Source of the DNA: Hallella seregens ATCC 51272
GTDB lineage: Bacteria > Bacteroidota > Bacteroidia > Bacteroidales > Bacteroidaceae
Length of the DNA stretch: 64,000 nt
Assembly (NCBI RefSeq): GCF_000518545.1
Contig: NZ_KI912451.1
Location: 126,923 to 190,922 of the forward strand
Direction: 5' to 3'
Made by a program: the position numbers and the translations under genes. Below, piece after piece: positions 60,943-64,000 of this stretch. Under the pieces are notes generated by a model. The model worked only from the letters and a program-made list of their open reading frames with translations, was not told where the DNA came from and did no database searches. Numbering within the stretch: the first letter of the stretch is position 1; the number at the start of each line of letters is the position of its first letter.

Positions 60943-62196
60943 TTATAGTTTTAAGCTATCCTTATTCAACAGAAAATCGAGCAAGCCTATGGTTACGATT
61001 CCTTGTTCGTCCCGTTTAGGCTTAATATCATCTTTCACGACGATAATTTTCTTGAAGGAGTCATTGATAAATGAAAAAGAAGTCTTTTCCTGACGCTCCT
61101 TTTCAATGTTGGGCATGGCAAAAGCAGACTGGATATAGTACCTGTTGCTTCCCTCATTCACCACGAAATCAACCTCGTATTGCTTGCGGATGCTCTTCCC
61201 ATCAATTTTTCGCTTAACATCTACCATGCCGACATCTACATTATAACCTCTCGTTCGCAACTCATTATAGAGAACATTCTCCATAATATGATTTTCTTCT
61301 TGTTGACGGAAATTCAAAATGGAATTTCTTACCCCCAAATCACAAAAATAATATTTGGACAAGGAGCCAATGTATTTACGTCCCTTGATATCATAACGTT
61401 CTGCTTCTTCTATCAGAAAGGAGTCTTTTAGATAGGAAATGTACTTTACTACTGTGGGATAGGACAAATCAACATTCTCTTTACTTTTAAAGGTGTTGGT
61501 CAATTTGTTCGGATTGCAAGATGAACCTATAAAAGAAGACAGCATCTTTGCTAATTCCTGAAACTCATGTTCCTTAATTTCATGCCGTTCTTTTATATCC
61601 GTCAAGTATGTCTTGCGATAAACATTATATAGGTAGTCGCTTTTCTTCTTATCACCGACTAAAGTCAACACGTGAGGTAATCCACCATAGGTATAATAGT
61701 CTTTCCATACCCCTTGCCTATCCCCGCCTACGGCTGCGTAATACTCAGAGAAAGAGAATGGATACATGTGTATTTCATCGCTTCTGTCCCGAAACTCTGT
61801 TACGATGTCATTAGAGAGGAAATGAGAATTGCTACCTGTTACATAAACATCCACATTCTCAATATGCAACAAGCTGTTTAGAACATCCATAAACTCATCT
61901 ACCATCTGTATTTCATCCATAAGTATAAAATACAACTGGTTATCCCTGACTTGCTGGCGGATATATGCCAACAAAACGTCAGGATTTCTTAGCTTTTGAT
62001 TGATGCGGTCATCCAAAGCAATAGAGATGATGTGATCAGCAGGTATGTTCTGTTTCATCAAATAATCACGAAAAAGAACTTGTAAAAGTGTGGACTTGCC
62101 ACATCTTCGCATACCTGTGATTACTTTAATAAAACCATTTTCTCGTCCGTCAATCAGCTGCTTCAAATAGACATCTCTGGGAATTGTCATTCTCAT
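60943..62196 (-). CDS. DUF4143-type AAA ATPase with nuclease-like C-terminus
   Basis: A 417-residue ATPase. Walker A is GMRRCGKST (28-36), Walker B is FILMDEIQMV, and VYVTGSNSHFLS is the sensor region. The C-terminal DUF4143 part (KQYEVDFVVNEGSNRYYIQSAF) keeps the D-x-V...Q pattern of a PD-(D/E)xK-like fold. The family is common on archaeal and bacterial genomes and function is unknown; roles in defence or DNA handling have been proposed. It is cargo of the island, with its own promoter flanked by an inverted repeat. Confidence 0.8.
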   Translation of the reverse strand: MRMTIPRDVYLKQLIDGRENGFIKVITGMRRCGKSTLLQVLFRDYLMKQNIPADHIISIALDDRINQKLRNPDVLLAYIRQQVRDNQLYFILMDEIQMVDEFMDVLNSLLHIENVDVYVTGSNSHFLSNDIVTEFRDRSDEIHMYPFSFSEYYAAVGGDRQGVWKDYYTYGGLPHVLTLVGDKKKSDYLYNVYRKTYLTDIKERHEIKEHEFQELAKMLSSFIGSSCNPNKLTNTFKSKENVDLSYPTVVKYISYLKDSFLIEEAERYDIKGRKYIGSLSKYYFCDLGVRNSILNFRQQEENHIMENVLYNELRTRGYNVDVGMVDVKRKIDGKSIRKQYEVDFVVNEGSNRYYIQSAFAMPNIEKERQEKTSFSFINDSFKKIIVVKDDIKPKRDEQGIVTIGLLDFLLNKDSLKL

Positions 62197-62220
62197 ATTT
62201 TAAGTTTTTGTCCCAAGGGG

Positions 62221-62285
62221 CACTTTTTTCAATGGCAAAGATACATTATTTATTTTAAAACAAAACATACGATTTGAAAAAAGTG
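62221..62285 (-). promoter_or_regulatory. Promoter of the DUF4143 gene inside a 12-bp inverted repeat
   Basis: Minus-strand TATCTTTG (62243-62236) and TTTG (62264-62261). The repeat arms CACTTTTTTCAA (62221-62232) and TTGAAAAAAGTG (62274-62285) flank both boxes symmetrically. Confidence 0.55.
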
Positions 62286-62320
62286 TCACCTGTGGCATAT
62301 TTTTCAAATCAACTCGTTCG

Positions 62321-63673
62321 TTACAAAGACGCGAGCAATTCTTTTCTATCCTTTTCGCTCATATTTTTCAATAGTTCCAAGACCATTTGCTTATCAGTAG
62401 CTTTGTTTTGTCTTTCTTCGTTCAAAAGGTACCAATTATATTCCAACATCTTATCCAAAGGATAGGCACCAATGTAGTTGGATGTTATATCTCCATTGCC
62501 ACTGTGTCCCATACTATCACTGATATATTTGTACGGCACCAATCCAGAATTATTCAGATTAGTGGCGAAACTATGCCGAGCCCAAGTAGATGATGGACGC
62601 TGTTTCATACCAAGCAGTTCTGCCACCTTTGCCATGTGCTCACGAATGTAGCGGTTATATCTCTGAATTACCCACACTTCTTGTTCTGGGGTTATCCACT
62701 CACTCATAATCGGGAACACACGCTTATCAAGTTTAGGCTCGTTGCCATACTTGTCTATTATCTTTTGAAGTTCTGGGGTAATAGGAAAGATGACCTCACT
62801 GGCACTCTCGTTTCTGTCTCTCGTCTTATGACGCAGGAAGCGGAGTTGCTTACCACGAGTGGCAAAATACCAACTGTCATAAGTCAGTCGCAAGGTATCG
62901 GCCAAATTTTGCCCATCACCAAGATACATAAATAGAAATAGCCCTAAATCACGAAAGACGGCGTGTTTCTCTTTTGGAAAGAATAACTCCTTGCCTGTTT
63001 CGTCTTTGGCTTCATTTCTCTCCCAAAAGTCATAAAGCATCTTCATGGTAGGAACATCAAGGAACTCATGCTTGCGACTACACACCTTATTGTAGCCCGT
63101 GTCTTTGAACATTTCTTTGGTGCTTCCTTTAATCAAGCCACGGTCAATGCAGATATTTACAATGGTGCGGAATGTACGCAATGATATTCCAATGGATGTT
63201 GCGCTAAAGCTATTCTTCTTCATTACCTTTACCCAATCCAGAATAAAGTTATGATTTATATCACTTAAAGTCACATCTTTTCCCATATCCCGTACAAACC
63301 TCTTTAATATATCCTCACTGCACCGAGCTGTTCCTGCCTTGCCATCGTCGCGCTTGGATACAATAAAAGATTCCCAAATGGAGTAGATTGTACTATCGTC
63401 ATCTTTCCTCCCTTGATGTCGTTCCCGGAGTTTTCTCAAAGAAAAGTTTCCCTCATCGATGAGTTGATTTACAAGAGTAGCCACTTTCTCCATCTGTTTT
63501 TTTAATTCCTTGCGTTCTGAGGCTTTCTTGTTTCGTGATAATTTCTCACATTCACATAGTTCTATCCAATCTGTTCCTATATATGATTTCCCTATCCGCA
63601 GAAAAACTTTCTTACCAGCATATGCTATACGAATAGCGACAGGGGCAGTTTGGGAATACCTGGAAAAGCCACT
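62321..63673 (-). pseudogene. Tyrosine recombinase (integrase), N-terminus missing
   Basis: Catalytic domain with RHSFATNL, SMGHSGNGDITSNYIG (His and nucleophile Tyr) and a Bacteroidetes-type NLADTLRLTYDSW where the first catalytic Arg is usually sought. An ATG at 63493 gives 390 residues, but protein-like sequence continues upstream in frame (APVAIRIAYAGKKVFLRIGK, the arm-binding domain) to a stop at 63676-63674 with no start codon. The family's first residues are thus absent exactly where IS21-type end repeats begin. It may be inactive, or may start at the internal ATG without the arm domain. Confidence 0.7.
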
Positions 63674-63676
63674 CTA

Positions 63677-64000
63677 CTTTGACCCTTTTGGCCAAACAGG
63701 ATTGCTCACCTTGGCCATAATATGATTGACCCTTTTGGCCAAAATAACATTAACCACTTAGTACAAGTGTCGTTAGAGTTTTTTTATGTAGATTTGGGAA
63801 CCCGAGTCCTGGTGTAAGGGGTAATAATAAAATCTATGCAAATGAACAAGAGAATCAAGAACATTTTAAGATGTTATGCGGCAGGGATGGGTATCAAGGA
63901 AACGGCATCCACATTCCATACTTCCCGTAACACTGTCCGCAAGTATGTCCGTCTGTTCCTTTCAAGTGAGAAAAGCATCGATCAGCTTCTCTCCCTTTCC
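63677..64000 (+). mobile_element. IS21-family insertion sequence, left end (continues past window)
   Basis: Repeated TTGACCCTTTTGGCCAAA at 63679-63696 and 63726-63743, with a weaker related copy at 63705-63715, resembles the multiple terminal repeats of IS21-type elements. The istA-like gene starts about 95 bp further in. The outer edge is placed at the point where integrase similarity stops. Confidence 0.7.
63842..64000 (+). CDS. IstA-type transposase, N-terminal part
   Basis: The visible 53 residues (IKNILRCYAAGMGIKETAST, HTSRNTVRKYVRLF) are the HTH start of IS21-family IstA, which binds the element ends and carries an rve integrase core further on, outside the window. An in-frame ATG at 63836 would add two residues. 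The gene is cut by the end of the window. Confidence 0.8.
   Translation, partial: MNKRIKNILRCYAAGMGIKETASTFHTSRNTVRKYVRLFLSSEKSIDQLLSLS

Larger units (their letters stand above)
49020..63673. mobile_element. Integrated mobilisable island next to the tRNA
   Basis: Composition becomes AT-rich right after the tRNA. The region carries restriction-modification, toxin-antitoxin, relaxase, oriT-like, excisionase, helicase-type ATPase, DUF6371, DUF4143 and tyrosine-recombinase genes, a set typical of Bacteroidales integrative mobilisable elements. The part from 56.2 to 59.6 kb is less AT-rich than 49-56 kb, so the island looks mosaic. I found no second copy of the tRNA 3' end in the window, so the right boundary must lie beyond 63.7 kb or is lost. 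Confidence 0.7.

Overview
The window looks like a chromosome segment of a Prevotella-like member of the Bacteroidales. Evidence for this: a SusC/SusD pair with a surface lipoprotein and a propeller-type AraC regulator, promoters of the Bacteroidetes form TTTG-N19/20-TAnnTTTG, PCMD and WbqC family proteins, a fused SpmA-SpmB protein, and many short Prevotella-type C-terminal tails. The backbone (1-48.9 kb) is GC-rich by eye. The last 15 kb is clearly AT-richer and reads as an acquired island.

Layout. 1-7 kb: the 3' part of a secreted glycoside hydrolase, a repeat-filled gap, then a leftward PCMD lipoprotein / beta-barrel / calycin-PCMD operon. 7.1-19.3 kb: housekeeping genes. These are dapB, lepB and a catalytically dead signal-peptidase paralogue, WbqC, a nitroreductase/M16 operon, a PfkB kinase, a TlpA thioredoxin, a DEAD-box helicase and ruvB. 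19.8-29.3 kb: an envelope block with a flippase, SpmAB, an undecaprenyl-phosphate sugar transferase and a very large surface protein whose C-terminal tail is out of frame. 29.4-39.5 kb: a polysaccharide utilisation locus (SusC, SusD, surface glycan-binding lipoprotein) with a regulator that lacks the kinase and receiver modules. 39.7-42.2 kb: a decayed stretch with an acyltransferase split by a stop codon, an AraC gene without its start, and tails of an aldo/keto reductase and a flavodoxin. 42.2-48.9 kb: a CMD-cupin protein, an orphan small membrane protein, and a Ca-ATPase/ribF/CPBP protease operon.

48.9-64 kb: the island begins just after a tRNA with a CAT anticodon. It carries a controller-regulated Type IIS restriction-modification system (C protein, two adenine methylases, AlwI-like nuclease), a Doc-type toxin with a large DNA-binding partner, a MobV relaxase with a likely oriT, replication and excision functions, a DUF4143 ATPase and a tyrosine recombinase. 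The recombinase has lost its N-terminus beside an IS21-family element that runs off the window.

The most unusual feature is a family of long palindromic elements (three copies: 2931-3247, 17799-18153, 19282-19606) built from two alternating ~40-45 bp unit types around a ~67 bp core. In the third copy the two 129-bp arms match at 128 positions although arms differ between copies. Two of the copies bracket ruvB. I could not run searches. Family names rest on motifs read by eye.
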